A DNA stretch of 64,000 nucleotides from Cruorifilaria tuberocauda. Taxonomy: Eukaryota; Nematoda; Chromadorea; Rhabditida; Onchocercidae. The notes below the pieces were generated by a model, which was not told the origin of the DNA, searched no databases, and saw only the letters and a program-made list of their open reading frames with translations. The stretch is from positions 62,001 to 126,000 of the forward strand of contig JABVXU010000117.1 of the NCBI GenBank assembly GCA_013365365.1, given 5' to 3'. Positions 1 to 15,000 of this stretch are shown here, one piece after another. Made by a program: the position numbers and the translations under genes. The number at the start of each line of letters is the position of its first letter. Positions within the stretch are counted from its first letter, which is position 1.

Positions 1-3000
1 AACAATGAAATAAGCATTCCATTAGGTGTTAAACGGCGTATCAAATTGTAATCACCAATGTACAACGAACCATCACTTCCCACACATAATGCCTCGGGAC
101 GAAAGAGACGAGCATCACTGTGAATATTGACTTTTATTAATAATTTAACGAATACTTTTAAAAATACTAAGCAATTAAAGTTATTTTTTTATAAATACTT
201 ACAGTAGCACTATCATACTTATGTTTTATTGAGAGATTAATTTGAATTTGAAGTACATAATTTATTAAATGATTTATTAACGTATAAAAATAATAAAACT
301 ACAAAAGTAAGCTTTTCCCGTAAATTTCAACGGAGTAAAATGTAGAAATTAGAAATACCTCGCAGGTGTATCACAAAATGGACAATTGACAGGACGTTGT
401 TGGTCACTACCAACTACTATTGTTAACAGCGGAGCAGCTTCATCCAAAAATACCCTTGTACCATCACCTCTCTCCAGAACATCTACAAAATTACAAGCGA
501 ATTGGTTAAAATTTTTAAGGAGGCAATAAAATCAACTGATCGATCGATTTTTCAATAACTAGAGGTAAAAATAGAGAAATGATTGAAAGAAAATAGGTAC
601 TATGTATGATATCGTAATGATGATGGACACTTAATGACCAATCGCCTAACATAAAACGATTAGCTCGATGTCCTTCCAATTTTACAAGGCGATGGATCCA
701 AGCAATGCTTTTATTGCAACCTTCATATTCATATCCAACCGATACTATGCGAAAAATTATTTTATTTCAGGAAAATAATATTTTATGAAAATAAAATTTT
801 CGTGGATTTTTTTGCTATGATTATTTAGTTGAGAATGGAAACAAGCAATATTTCACGAAAAAATAAAGATATTAATTTAAATCAACACTTTGTAAATTTA
901 CCTTTAGCATTAACCAAACCGCTAAGTGTTTGAGTGTAAACATTTGTCTTATTCCACGAGTAATTATATGTTAAATTTGGCACGGCCGAAAAGATCGTAT
1001 AAAAATGATTGCCAGCAACACTAATGGACAAATGAACTAAACGAATTTCTTCAGGAATACGATTTGGAAGTAATTCGATGAGTAACGTACTTTGATAGCC
1101 ATCAACAAATGAACTATCATATACGAGATACACTTCATTCGTTGTCGGTATCTTAAAAAAGTGATTGATAATTAGAAGGATTATGAAAGAGGAAGAAATT
1201 TTTAAAAAAATTAAAAATAGAAAGTCGCAAAAAGCATGCTCAGCTATAAATTATTAAAGTAATAAGATGCATGAGAACGATTCGTCTTTTTAGATTTTCA
1301 TCTTCAATTTTTGCTCTCAAATTCCAAATTTAAATTTCTCTTTTCAAAAATTTCAGCCATAATATCATCAATGCAATCAGAGTGAGTTTAGGAAGAAAAG
1401 TTAAAAGAAAGATTATTGTCAACCAAAATGATAAATTAACCAGCGATAAATTTATGACCTATTTTTAACTTAACCAATTAAGTATGAAAGTTAACGTTTA
1501 TTCACAATTAAAGAAGTATGAATCGCACCTCAATGGAGTCAAACGATTTTCCGGAGTCAGCAAGTAATTGAACACTGTGTGTTGTTGACCCGGTAAGCCT
1601 CCCGGAATACTGACTCGCACGCCATGACGCAAATATAACAGGAACTAAACGATTGGCAGCGTAATACTGTCGACATTTTTCATTCATCTCCACTTGCTCG
1701 CTTGCAGTCGATGTCTACAGTTCGGTTAGTTTTTAGCCCATTATCATTAAGGTAATTTGGCATGCGTAAATTTCATATAAATCAAACTTTGATGATTAAT
1801 GACATTTCTACATCCTATCAAATGACCAGTATTCATTAATTACCCGCACGACAACATTAGAATTTACTATCAAAACAATACGGCTTTTTTCCTAAAAAAT
1901 AAACTATTTAATATAATTAATTATTTGATTATCATCATTTTTCATACACATTATTATATTCTTGTCGCTTTGAGCACATTAGATCTTATAATCTCCTCTC
2001 CGATATTACTTCTATAGCGATTTTCTTAATGCCTTCCACAAATATAAAGTTTTCAGCTCTGCTATTCCTCCAATACTTCCTATCGATTAATGAATGCGCC
2101 AGCAAAAAATCCTTTTAATTAATGAGTTATATGTGTATGAGTATGTTTGTGCATGACCTTTTATACCTCAATGACGATTTGTTAGGAAGTGATAGTTGCG
2201 GTTGGATCAAAATGATATTGTATTGATAGTCTTTGAAGTGCCATCTGTATTGAAGGGTATAATGATGGTAAAGTGGTGAAAAGAGATATATATGTGAAGT
2301 CTGCCGGAAAAAGTGACATAAATGAAATACAGGTTGAGAAAGGATAATTATGAGACGGGCAAAAACTCTTAATCATTTTACAGTTTCATAAAACAACTGA
2401 TGTTGTTATACGAAGATGTACTAAGCTATCATAAAACTCAATGATTAACAATTTGAAAATAAAAGAATTGTTTTGATAAATGCTGATATAAAAAAAGTAT
2501 AATAATGAACGTCTTACATATTTTTTTCGGCTTGGTCTACACCGTCGGAACTATGGTTATGCATTGATTCAGTGATATCTAATCAGAAGCATAAGACTCC
2601 CCGAAATTTCCACCGCTGTATATTTTGATTTGTAACTAAAACTCAAACTGCAAAGCCGATTTGAATCAGGATTTATTTGAAAGAAATTCGAGAAACAGCT
2701 TACCGTTGGCCCCAGCCGCATCTTTATATCTCCCACATAAACAATCTCATTCCGCGGTATGTAGAAACTTTTTTCGAGCTTTTCAAATGGCTTTCTCATA
2801 AACTGCAGAGTGACCGTTCTGCCACCATTAACTACTAGATCAAAGGCACCACCGTTGTCCTCACTACGACTCAACGTGAAACCCGTGAATGTTGGATGTC
2901 GTGCCTCAGCAATACGTACGCCTGTAAGCGGCGAACCATCCTCAGCCAAAACTCGTCCACGGATAACTGATACAAAACTGTAATGTCGCAATTAAAAGTA

Positions 3001-6000
3001 ACAGTAATTAAAAGTAGCATTAACTTTTGCATCTATTTTGAAGATGGACAAGACAACCTGCAGTAGAAAAGTGAATGAATATTTTAAAAATAATATCATT
3101 TAGAAGTATCTGAGCGCAAATGTCACACATCAAAGAATCGTTTTTAAAATTAAAATCAATATTCTTGCTGACAATACTTATTAACTTTTCAAAGCGAACA
3201 ACTCAATTTTGGAATTTTAAACTGAAAAAGCTCTGCGCTACAGCCTTTCAAGAAAATCACTAAATGTTGTTAACATTTTTATCATTGTTTCGTGTCTTTG
3301 AACACACCAAGATACTGCTAAAATAAAAACCTCTCATTGAAATGACGTTCATCCGCATACCGTTGCACCGAGTCACGTTGAAGCAAAAACCTGATTTGCT
3401 GAAAAAAGAACTGAAATCAAAGCCCTGCTATACCATCAAATCAAAAATTTCTATAATTCTACAAAGATAGGAAACCAACCTGATAGAAATTGCTATTCAT
3501 AGCTGGTACCACCTTTAAAAGTATATCTCGTGGTTGTAATACAGTAGCGCACATCTGGCTTGATGAACAGCTGCTATCTGTACAGCATTCCGAATCTTCA
3601 CAGTCTATTAAACCGTCTAAAGTGAACAAAAATGAATCCATCCATTTTTCTAGAAGAAATTCAAATCCTAATTTAGAATTTTCTTTAACAAGTAATTCGA
3701 TTTTTTTTGAACGTTTTTTATTGTATAATTTACATAGTGGTACCATTATCGTTATCCACACCATCATCACAATTTGATTCGATTGGTAAAGAACAGTTCT
3801 CGCCAAAATATGACGTTTGACATGCACATTTCCACTGTCCGGAAAACAACCGACAAATACCATTTCCGTTGCAGTTATTGGCACAGCCAGCTGAAAGCTT
3901 CATTTTTCTTTCAAAATTTCAGTTTTCAGATTGATATAGAACTACTTCTTCTGGTTTATACAATATCGAAATATCCGTTACTATTTTGAAATTGAATTAA
4001 ATTCAAAGAGAAAGATGTTAAATACGGATATGTGATAAGGTTATTTGAACTGTTTAACATAACATTCATATTTGATTAACACAAAAAGACAAACCAATAT
4101 AACAGTTTTCGCCATTCCAACCCTTATTACACATACAAGTACCATTGTTGCAATGTCCATGTTGTTCACATCCAGGAAGGCATTTCCGCTCCGTACAATC
4201 CATACCTGTCCATCCTTCATTACAAACACAAACGCCATCACCACACCGACCATTCATACATTCCACTTCGCACCGTTCTATAGTGTACACAAATTTTAAC
4301 CGAATCCGAATTAGATACAATGAAGTTATCAACCAGAGTCATAAATATTTGAGAAAAACAGAAAGCAAATGCCCACTGAAATCTCTCATTTAATTTCATT
4401 ATCAATTAAAAACCTTGTCAACTAACCTAGTTCGCATTTTCTTCCATGATATCCAGGGATGCAAATACATAATCCTGATTCTGAATCAATCCTTCCACGA
4501 CTGGTGCAGGCCGGATCTGCATCTGAATCCGGTTCTCTGCCACTTAACTGAAATTCTTTGCTTATGCAACTCTCTGCTGGATATACTTCATCACATTTTT
4601 CTCCGCGATATCCATCCTCACAATAGCATTTCTCGTTGTGACACACGCCATGGCCACTACATTGAGGATCCTTGCAATCTTTCTATAACACTTACTCATT
4701 CATAATTAAAATGCAAATCAAACTTTCTGTGCAACTTTGTTCATTTATAAATAGAATTTACAGACGGTTAATTAACAGAAGAATGAAACATCTCACCGTA
4801 CATGAAATATATCATTTCAAAACTCAATGATCAAACAATACATTTCATCTTATGTTATATTTTTTTTATAAAATTTGCTCTTTAATGCAAATGATAGCTA
4901 ACAATATATTTATTAGCTTTAATTGAAGTTGTTTAATATTCAGATGCTTAAAGAATACCTTATCACAAAAGATACCCTTCCAACCGATGTCACAGTCACA
5001 ATCACCAAATTGATTACACTGGCCATGTCCATTACAATTAGGTACCTCGCACCAATGCGCCAGTAAATCGCAATCCGCGCCTTTGTAACCTTCATGACAC
5101 ATACATTGACCACCAGAAAATATTCCATTTCCGCTGCACAGTACGGGACATGAATCTTAATATAGATATCGTTAACATCTGAATTTATTATAGAATGGAA
5201 AGAGTCCTCGCAGAGTCCAATTTGTAATTGAAATCCTCTATAACCATACTGAATTGAATTGCGTAACTATAGAACATATTTTCTCTGATGCTGTATGACT
5301 CTAATCGACTAAGTCTATTCCGAACGAATGACCCCTTGAGTTAATCACTTTATCAATCCTACGCTTTAATTCATTTTTTTCAGATGATAAATAACCTTCA
5401 GGAGTCTAATCACAAATTCCCTTAATGCAAGTTCCTTGCATTGCTCTGTAATGCAAGTTCCTTGCATTGCTCTGTAATGCAAGGAAGAGAAATTGCTTGT
5501 TAAAGAAAATTCTATGAAGCGAACTTTGTTATCAGCCGATGGAGAGAAGACACTCAAGAAGTGTAATTATAAAATTTCACCGTTTCATCTCAAAAATGCG
5601 CCACCATTTCAATATTTATTTCGAGCTTAAACATCTTCTTTACCTTTCTCTGCCCTGTCTCATGCCTCAATCATTTTTTACTTTTTTTACATCTTTAATT
5701 CAAATTATAACTAGAATACCAATCACTTTATCAGTCTTTTTTATCTTTGCTGCTATTTATTGTTGGAACGAAATTTAAAATGCAAAATAGCCTGCGATCA
5801 ATCTAGATCAGATCATTCTTTCTGATGATTGATAACTTTCAGGAGGCTAATCACAAATTTTGACCATTTCATTTGAAATAGCAACGAATAAATGAGTTAA
5901 GCTTGTCAGGATTGTTCTAATCCGATGTGAAACTGCAACTTTATATTGATAGAAAATTCAATAATGACCAACTTTCTTCGCAGTAAGTCCCGCTATATCC

Positions 6001-9000
6001 TGGAAAACAATAACATCTACCATCCTTGCACTCTCCATGTCCTGTACAATCATAGCGACAATCGTCGGTCCTTTCGTCCACTCCTTGGTCAGTAAACACA
6101 GCGGCAACAAGGCGTATTGGGAATGGCTAACAAATTATCGTAAAAATTATAATGAAAATAGAATAAATTTAAATACATAAGTGAAATATGAACAAAATTT
6201 TAGCTTACTGTCTAAATTTTCGAAATGGTAAAGAAAAAAAGAATAAATTCTTTTTCATTTTAATTCAAAATATTTCCGATGATGGGAGCTTGCATTATGT
6301 TTACTCATTAAGCTGAGGAAATTAGGGGAATTTTATCAAACAAATAGTAATCAATACTCAATTATCTATATCAGAATTAACTTGTATCAGATATTACAAC
6401 TTAGACTTTCAATACTTTACTAACTAGAGAAGGAAAAATACCCTAATCAAATTCTCTTATATAGTATTTTAAACTTATATTTTCTGCATGACTTAAAATA
6501 GCCTAAGCATACTATTTAATTTTGCTCGAAAAATATTTAACAATAAAGTTTGCTATTTCGGTGCAAAATCGCGAAAATTTAATCAAATTCGAAATACTTA
6601 TCCCTTATGAAAGATTAAATTGCCGTTTATGGACCAAAAACGCTCATATACAAGAATATCGTACAAGGCAAGTCAATTATGATTAGAAAGTCTTAAATTA
6701 AAATGGAAAATTAGAAATACCTGTAAGACATCGTTGAGTAAGCCGATATGCCACCGTCCACTTAGCAAGTAATGTGTTAGGATAGCAGTTCGAAGGAGCT
6801 GAAATAAGCAATTATTTGCCATTTTTTCAGCAGTTGTTTGTTCTTTGAAGATCAAAACCTTCCAATGGATTGTTTAAACAGCCGTACTAATTAATCAACT
6901 CATCTTCACTCGCAGAAATATTATAGCATAGGTGATATTAGTAATAAATTAACAAAAATCATTCAAGGCTCTTGGCGCTAACAACTGTCTTGCACTCAAT
7001 GGGATATTTCTTGGATAGTAAAGTAAGTCGATACTTATAAGATCTTTTATTTTATTACAAATAAAATTTCAAACTGATACTTCTCTCGTTCTGTACAAAT
7101 ATCTTCAAATTAATTTCAAAAGTTCCCGAACTTAAGAATTAACAGGAATCAATGATTATTGTTCAGCTATTGTTCTACACTACTTCATTAAAACTCTATC
7201 GTAAAAGTTTTTTTTTGGCCAATAATTGATATAGGTACAAACATATGAACGAACCGGTGTAAAACGCTTTAATCGAATGTTTGATGAATTTCCAGTAACC
7301 GTTGTTAACCAATCCGCATGAACGATATCCATGAAATCGTGAGTAGCCGGTGATGGTAATGCTGTCCGTCTACCATAAATGACCAATTGTGCTTGTGAAT
7401 CAACGGATATATTAAAAATTATTCGACTATTTTTTTGCACCGAAAAATAGCTGTAAAAAAGCAAGCATTAGAAAAAATAAAAGGGAATTATTGTTGCAAG
7501 TGGATGATCATTCATTGGAAAAGCTATCGACCAAGCATTAATTTCATCCGTAGCTAAATTTTTACTCCTTCAAAATGAAAAGAAATATTGAACTTTGCAT
7601 GATCCATTAAGCGTAATCTCGTCAATCCGATCATCTTTATAATTCATATTTAACACTATGTTGCAAAGATGCAATTATTTTGGAGAAACATACGAGTAAA
7701 CAATAACTCCTGGTGGCAATTCAGCTTCAATTTGTTGCCCTAACTCGAAACTCTCAGGTAACGGCTTCAAAACAGGTGTTTTAATATGTTCATCACGCCA
7801 TGTTTCTGAATGGAATAAGCCTGCTGAAGCTGATGAATACACTGATTTGGTCGATTGCTCACATACATATCGAGAATTATCACTTCCTAACAATACTGTA
7901 AGGAGATGTAATCAGAAATGACATTAAAAAATAGTAAAAAATAAAACATATATAAATTAAATTCAATTAGTATTATCAGTTAAATCCTCTGAAGAAATTG
8001 TTTCCCAAATCCAATGAAAAATTTGTTATAAATCCTGTAGAATTTAAAAGTAATACCACCAACAAAAATTTCGAACAGCATTTATTTCTCTTCAGAAATA
8101 AACCTAACAATCAAATGGATAAATAAGTCGAAAATTTTCTTAAAAATGGACCGAAAATTAAACTAAGCTTTTTCCTAATCTTTAATCGATTGAATGGGAA
8201 AAGATTAAGGAGTAGTGGAAATGTACGTTATGAAAATGTTAATTATTATTGCATGCAAATTCCTAAACCTCTCTCTTTCTTTCTCTCCCTCTCTCTGATA
8301 ATCTCAAAATTAATTTAATTTTTGAGATTCAAATAATAAAGAGAGATCGAGAAAAGAATTAATACTTACATAAAAGTATAGTGAAACAGGTGAAGGCAAG
8401 AGAAAGAAGAAGTAATATGGCTACTGTTCTCCAATTACAAAAAGGTTTCAATCTTTTCTTTTCCATCATTGAATAGCATTTATCCTCCGAAATCTTTTTT
8501 TGATCAAAATCGCCACCGCTAATAAATCGACGTTTGGTACGAATCGATCGGCAACGTGATCCACGTGGATTCGATGTCAGCGGGACATTTTGCAATGTGG
8601 AAAAATTAGCTCTGCAGTGTAAACTTGGATAAATATAATCATTCGGTAAATGAATAAATTTTCAAAAATTAATTATAGAATGATTCATTAATAAGCCCAT
8701 GTCTTTATGGAAAAAAGAGATTGATTTTGATTTTGCAAGAATTTAAAAGAGAATATTTTGCTTAAAATTTAATACAAATATCCAACGTTTGCAATAGAAA
8801 GGACACTTGAAAAGCAAAAAAACTGTTTCAGCTTATTTCGCTTTCTTTCAAGAAAAATTAGAAAGTAACCATCTAATCACCTGTCCCAATCAGGACGTAA
8901 AAGTAATTTAATCCGCCGAATTATGTTAAGCCATCATTCTGAACACTGAACTAATTGTTCTCCAGCTTCGATTTATTTTTTCACTTTTATTATCGAATTA

Positions 9001-12000
9001 AGCAAGAGAACTATTTATTACGACGAGATTATTTCGATAGAACAAATAAAAGTGGTTCAAGGAGCATTATTTGAAAGTTCTATCAATTATTCCCCAATAC
9101 AAGTTCTCAATATTTAAATTGAGGTAAAGATTAAATTTAATCAAACGGTAGCCTATAAAGCAAAGAAGCTATTGAGAATGAAAATGGGCCAATAATCGGG
9201 AAAGCCAGTATTCAGGGTTAACGAACTAATCAGATTTGGCTTAATTGAAGGGGCGGTCAGCACTGAATTCATACAATGAAGTCACTGATCGGACAACAAT
9301 AACATGAAAGCAATAACAATCATGTAATTAAACACAGTTGTAAGACACTTTTGTCGCACGATACATGAAAGTTAATGAATACTTTCATCATGCAGAAGAA
9401 TCTGATACGCAAATATAATATCTTTATTGAAATTCTTGATTGAAATCACAAAAAGTGGTATCTTATCAATTTTAATGATATTCTAAATAACGAACAGTAC
9501 GTTTCTAACGATAACTTTACTCAAGGATTAATCAGACTAGTTATAGTTTTCATAAATAAAACTGTTGTAAATTTACAGATTTTTTATTTATGCAGATTAA
9601 TCTGAAATTCTATCTGTTGATATCTGCCATGGAGTAAATCCTTTAACGCTTCTACTGCCAATAATCGCCTAATCCAGGAAATTGATATTTTTAAACAAAG
9701 ACTGGAAGACTTTGCATCTTTTCCTGACCCAACTCGAGTGCAGAAATGAGGAGAAGAACGTCACAAATTTATATTTAAGTTCTAAACATAAACCCATTCC
9801 AGATTCTTACCATAATTTTCTCAATATTTTCACACCAAGCGGATTTTCTTCTGATCGTTTAGTGATATAATGTAACAGGTGTGCCTACTTTACCTTTCTA
9901 ACTTGACCCTCCTAATTTGATACTAAGGCATCTCTGAAGTAAACTCCCTTATCGGCTCAGCTGTTAAGCCATCTCATTTATATATATTCCCTCCATGGTC
10001 AATGAACCAGTATAGGAGTTACAGGTATGGTCAGTTCACACCTGTCGTACGACTATTGCTGTATTCTTGAAGGAAATAGCAAAAACCTATTCTATTTAGA
10101 TGCTAGAAGTGGAAAAAAAGATAAATTGGACTATTTTCTGAAAATCGATCATTAATCATCGATTATCAGATCAACTGTTCAGAATCTTAATTATCAGATG
10201 CAATACTTACCGTACCACTTAAAATTATTATATTATATTATCATTAAAATATATGTTATAACTTACTTTTCATAAAGACGACTGTGTGGTGATGAGGATG
10301 AAGCTGTTGTATGACCTGAAAAATAATGTATTTTTATTTCATTAAAATAATATAAATTATAAATTTAATAAAGAAAAAATACGAGTGATAGCGTAGTTAT
10401 ACAGTGGTACAATAATTTTTTAAACTTTTCACTTAATTCTTTTTTCTGAAACTTAGTCAATTGCTAGCCAGAAAGCTTCCAACTTCTTTAAAGAATTTTC
10501 CACCCATTTCCAACGATACAATAACATGCATTACTGAAAGCAGTGCTTGATTGAACAATTTACTTCTATTTACACAGACTTTATGAAATCATCTTCTTGA
10601 TGCTCTTCAATTTATTTAATTGACAAATAAATGAAACGGTTATGAAAATGAAAAGCCCTGATAAAGAATATTCCAATGATTGTTGTAAGTGATGAAATGT
10701 ATTGACGAGAGGAATCAACGAATGTGACCATCAACTGACCATTCAATTTTATCCTTTCCTCAACTTTCTCTCCAAAATCTCTCATCAAGCAATGAGGACA
10801 ATAATATCATACTTTTTACATTCCAAGAGTTAACATTTCTTTATATCATACTGTTTCTTGTATCCTTTGACCTCCTCTTAATTCTTTTCTTACAAAATCA
10901 TTCATTCCTTCCTTATATTATTGCTAAAGGGTAATATTCCTCCCGCATTCTGCTGACAACTGATAACTGGGTGATAATTTTGATAAAAAGTATCATTTGA
11001 TCAGTTTTCTTCTTTTCTTCAAAATATAACAATATCTACTTACTATCAAATAAATCATTGTTTTTTAACCGACATAATAATGATATCTCATCCCTCATAT
11101 CTTTCCTAATTTCTTCTAAGGTCAATTTTGAAACTTCAATTTGAATTTAAATCAAATGATCTGTGATATTTTTGACTTTAAATAGGCTTTCATGATGATA
11201 GCACAAGCAATGGAAATATAATATGTCACAAAAGTGCTCTCCAAAAAGTACTTACTCGATTGAAACAGCTGAAATTTAATTGAGTATAGGGAAACGCAGA
11301 ATGTCCGCTTAAGTAACAAGATCATATACTTTTATTTCATCCCATCTTTATTTATTTATTCAAGAAACCCCCAATAACGTTTAATCCTGGATAATAAAAC
11401 TCTCATCAACCTCTAAAGATGAAATAAGGTGAAATTCGATCATATTTTCTTCTCTCATCTTATCTTGCCATTTTATATGAATCAATCAATATGTCAGATA
11501 GAATGTATCTGTTTGACCCGTAAAACAGTTAAGCCAAAAAACAAATTTAACCCCTGTCGGATGGACAAAAAGCAACACAAAAAGACTATAAAAGCTTTTA
11601 GCTTTTCTCTCTTATATCCCTCTTCAAAAAAATCATTTTTAATCAGTTGATACATGGAATGAAATGAGAATGACAAACTTAATTTTAGTAATTCCAATGT
11701 AACTTCTTTATTTCCTCACTAATACACTAGACTGTTTCAATTGAAATATAAAATTTTCTTCTCAGAGAGTTGTATACTTTCAAAAGATTTAAAGTTTTCC
11801 AATCAGACCGACCGTGTTCACATTCCGATCAGAGAAGAAAATCTACCAAACGATTACTTTTCACTAATTTAACCTTATTCAGAACAACGTATTTACTATT
11901 CCTAATATCAAAATGATTACACAAAAAAGTTTACCAGAACTGGTTGGAATAAAATAGCTGCCAGTTTCTGGATTTTGAAGTAACATTTGTTTGGTTTCAT

Positions 12001-15000
12001 CCTCCCACGATGAACTAATCTCTGTATCTCGTTGTCCCAAACGTGAATTATGAGTGACAGGAATAAATGGCATACGTATCTGCAATGCATGATTGTAAAC
12101 GAAACAAAATATCCTATTATTCGTTTAAAATGCACATTACACTGTTTACTTCTACCGGAAATGATTGTGGCTAGCTTATAAAGTTTACAATTCATTCGAA
12201 TTTCAAAGAATACATCTTACCTGTTGTGATGCTGATATTTCATAATTATTATTTAGCACTTTGGAACGCCATCTCGATGAAACTGCTTCTAAGAAATATT
12301 ATTCTTTATAAGAGATCTTTGAAACTTTTCAGAAGCATTTTTTATTTTCCCATTTTTTCTCATACACAATGAAACTTGACGCAAACAAATGTAAACTAGA
12401 AATAAAATAAGAAATACATTTACTAAAAAAGTTTAACTGTATAATGAAGGAGAAGATTGTGACGGTCAACAATTAAGTAGGATTAAAATTTTGAAGAAAA
12501 ATCACAATTATCCATTTATCATATATATTCAATCAATAGAGTATAATGCTTACTTGTAAAGGTCAGAAAGATTACTACCTTTATAATATTCTTTTATTTC
12601 TGACGGTAACCCTGGTTCATCATACTGCGAATCTTCTATAACATACGCCGTGCTAGCTTCATCTTCTATTAACGGGGGAATTGGTGGATCACGTTGTGGC
12701 GGTGGACCTCTCATTTCCGTAAATGTTAAAGATGGCGTACAATTCGGCGATGAAACATTGAGGAAACCTATAAATCATTTAGCAATATAAATAGGATTAA
12801 TTTCATTTGAATTTGAAATCAATGTTTTGTCCAATTCCGCAATTGAAATATACCCAATCCATTGAACAGAGTTCGAAACATGTGGATAATATGGAACCGG
12901 ATAGTACTATAAACTTCATGAGAAGAATAGTTTTGTGTTTAAGTAAATTGACAGATCACATACATTCCAAATAACACTAAATCAAATAAATCACTCTGGA
13001 ATTTCCAACTTTTCCGCACAAAACTTTATTATTATAAATCTTAACATTGTTAGCAGTGAATATTAATAATTACTGCAATATGAGGTAATATATGATGTGT
13101 TTTTCTCAGATGAATTCAATAACATTCATTGAGAGAAAAGATAAGACGAGGAATGGAAGTGAGAGGACATTAACCTGATTTGAACATTTAATTGTTATGT
13201 GGAAGGATAAAGAAATATGAGGGATAGAGTGTGTACACTAATATCATCTTAATTAAAAGAATTACTATGAATGAATAATATGTGACAATCTAAAATGATA
13301 TGTCAGTATTTCCTTAAAACAAACTTCAATCTACTTTTCGAAATGCAAACAAATTGTTCAATATTGTTCAATAAAACTTCATGCCAATAAATATCGAGAA
13401 GAAAATCACTGGCAAATCAGATTTGAAAACCATATTTGAATAAAACTTCATGATTATTGTCGGAAACCGCCATTTCCTTGAATCTCGCCATAAGTGCAAA
13501 AGTTCAATTAGAAAAATGGGTTGCGCATATTTTCTTTTGTATTACAGATAAAAACAGTTGAAAATACAGTTCCAGACACATACTGTGCCACATTTTAGAA
13601 TTGCATATGTAAGCTATGAAGTTCCACAAAAAGAAGTCAGAATATTTTCTGGCTAAACTTTTGTCTTCCTCCGCTAACACTCAAACTCCTTTATTTTCCA
13701 TTAATATTTCATGCAATTTAACGTATATTTTGGTTATGAAAGGAATATTAAGCATATTGTGAGCATTGCCGAGAAATTAAAAATGAAATATAAAATTGAA
13801 ATAATGTGATATATGAAATAAATATTCAAGAAAAAGATCGAAGGTTAAAATATTTTGGAAAAAAATCACAATAAACGAATAAAAAGACAATAATTTTAGA
13901 ACTGAAATGATCACAATGTCTTCACGAAAATATTAAAATTTAGTTATGCATTAAATTTCAAATTAGCTTATTTTTTTGAGTATAAGCACAATTTTTAGGC
14001 ATGTTCCATATACTAATAATACTGGCATAACAAAAAACTTTTACTCGAGAATTTCCAATGAGTAAATCTCGGTAAAATTGACAACTGACCAGCAGCTAAT
14101 CATAAAAAGCAATAACGATTGAAATATGCTATACTGAAATGTAATAAATTTTCTCTTTCTAACTTTCGCCAAATTTTTCTTAAAGCCTCTCTGACTAAAT
14201 ATTATCCATCAAGTCAAATTATTTGACTAGGCAATCAAAATCACGCCCAGCAGATGGTCTAAAAAGCAGCAAGCAAATGCAAATAGCAAGCCAAAAGGTA
14301 CGAAATGCGACAAAGCTCTTCTAGTTTGACCTTCGAAAAAGGAAAGCCGCTGATTATAATATAACAAGTAATTAATGCTGTGAAATTAAAAGTTCATAAT
14401 TAGCGAAAGTTTCTTCACCCGTTTTTCATGCAAAAAAATTACTCACCTAGTTAAAAAAGTAATATAGTATTAATTCACATTTGAAAAAATAACAGTTAGT
14501 AAGTGAAAAGGTGATCAGATGAAGTAGTAGTCACCAACAGAACACGTCTGGGCGATAATTGTTCATTTTCCCCTTGCATTTTAGATGGAAAATGGGATGG
14601 ATCGTTAAAGAGATGGAAGTATCAGTGAGTTCGAGAAGTGTTCCGATGACCGGAAATGTGCCAGAAATGATTCTTAGTTTCGGGACGAATCTATAGGACG
14701 GATCAGTTGCGGTACGCTAACTGCGTTGAACAGAGTTGCGAACACTGAAAGCTCACTACTGCCACTGCTATCATCCCTTCGAGTTCGATTACTGCGGGCG
14801 TTTGCCCCAACTGTAAATCTTCTTGTCTGCTTCCTTCCTTTTTTTCTGATTTTGTAAATGACTTGGTAGAAGACAGGTAAAGCCATGATACGATATCAGC
14901 CGGGATATTACCTGGAAAAAGGTCTTAAGGCCTGCTCATTATTAACATTTCATGAAGTCAAATTCTGCTTATCGTCTCGCTTTCAAATGTCAATTTCAGC

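Noticed and set aside
3490..3989. Plus-strand frames over the teneurin EGF8 region
   Set aside because: They are antisense shadows of minus-strand exons 3480-3616 and 3744-3890, which carry conserved EGF and DGLIDCEDSECC-type sequence with matching phases.
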